Assembly: GCA_949825045.1 (NCBI GenBank)
Contig: OX463812.1
Span: 6,308,661-6,372,660 of the forward strand
DNA length: 64,000 nt
From: Argyresthia goedartella
Taxonomy: Eukaryota; Arthropoda; Insecta; Lepidoptera; Argyresthiidae
Reading direction: 5' to 3'
The stretch's first letter is position 1. Each line of letters starts with the position of its first letter. The notes under the pieces are model-generated. The model had not been told where the DNA came from and searched no databases. It saw nothing but the letters and a program-made list of their open reading frames with translations. Both the position numbers and the translations under genes were made by a program. Shown piece after piece: positions 63,695-64,000 of this stretch.

Positions 63695-64000
63695 TTATGT
63701 GACTGTGGCGATGGAGTTGTGCTTCGAAGTCCTGCCTCCCGCCCGAGGGGCCCTGGGGGTCACCACAATCCGGTTTTTCCGATTCAAATTAGGTTCAAAA
63801 CAAGAACATCACCATGGCAACCATTTCCATTCCAATTCGCCATAATGGGCTTTGTTTACCTAATACCGAGACTTGTTTTAAGAGGGTCACGGTAATTTTA
63901 CGGATCAAATTAGGTTCCTAATTTGAATCGGCATAAGACGTTGTCGTAACCCCCCCGGTTCGAATTTCGGCTGGGGAGGAAGAACAAAAACCCCGGGTCT
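63695..64000 (+). mobile_element. SINE2 copy f, split by a foldback insertion
   Basis: A-box-like GACTGTGGCGATGGAG (63,701) and B box GGTTCGAATTT (63,957-63,967) are about 250 bp apart instead of about 45. Between them lies a segment with perfect 15-bp inverted words CCGATTCAAATTAGG (63,779-63,793) and its complement (63,917-63,931), flanked by GGGGGT and ACCCCCC. The SINE continues past the B box with CGGCTGGGGAGGAAG and runs off the window end. Confidence 0.55.

Noticed and set aside
1..64000. Bacterial-type operons, ribosome-binding sites or terminators
   Set aside because: The window has eukaryotic retroelements and SINEs, no clustered genes and no prokaryotic signals.

Overview
The window looks like a repeat-rich, gene-poor stretch of an insect nuclear genome, most likely a moth or butterfly (Lepidoptera). 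This rests on the mix of elements: tRNA-headed SINEs, RTE-type and Jockey/CR1-group non-LTR retrotransposons, a BEL/Pao LTR retrotransposon, a TA-flanked mariner-type MITE and many AT-rich foldback repeats. The species is not identifiable by eye. There is no bacterial gene organisation, no rRNA, no CRISPR array and no host gene that I can name. Almost every long reading frame belongs to a transposable element, and nearly all of those are broken.

Layout. 1-14.7 kb: mostly unassigned AT-rich DNA with SINE copies, LINE scraps, a six-copy 204-bp satellite array (7,047-8,270), several foldback repeats and one exon-like GC-rich patch near 12.0 kb. 14.8-24.3 kb: the largest object, a 7.45-kb BEL/Pao element on the minus strand with two 549-bp LTRs and a 5-bp target duplication, sitting inside an older minus-strand LINE whose two halves flank it. 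A short retroposon has in turn landed in its pol, so three insertion layers can be read. 24.3-30.1 kb: composite foldback repeats, SINEs and LINE tails. 30.1-34.3 kb: a second nest, a plus-strand Jockey/CR1-group LINE with endonuclease and reverse transcriptase inserted in a minus-strand RTE-type element. 34.4-48.9 kb: a GC-rich island, a mariner-type MITE, retroelement fragments with a PD-(D/E)XK-like domain, two near-identical inverted copies of a 0.4-kb repeat about 4 kb apart, and a 12-copy 32-bp minisatellite followed by a perfect 33-bp palindrome. 48.9-57.8 kb: foldback repeats, including a 0.62-kb unit duplicated head to tail whose second copy has lost its hairpin tip. 57.8-64 kb: a 5'-truncated LINE with a single in-frame stop, SINEs, a LINE 3' end and two foldbacks.

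How the parts relate. The LINE enzymes (endonuclease plus reverse transcriptase) would have mobilised their own RNAs, and LINE machinery in general mobilises SINEs. The BEL gag-protease-RT-RNase H-integrase proteins would have copied that element, but this copy is dead: a frame break and stop in gag-pro, a retroposon in pol, and an integrase core without its second catalytic aspartate. The most unusual signal is structural. Three palindromic repeat families (called A, C and E here) carry a similar hairpin tip of the type GCCGAAGGC or GCGAAGC, two of them abut a terminal-inverted-repeat unit, and several copies have lost exactly the palindrome tip. Family letters (A to H, SINE1 to SINE3) are local labels, not database names. 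Percentages and copy counts are from reading by eye.
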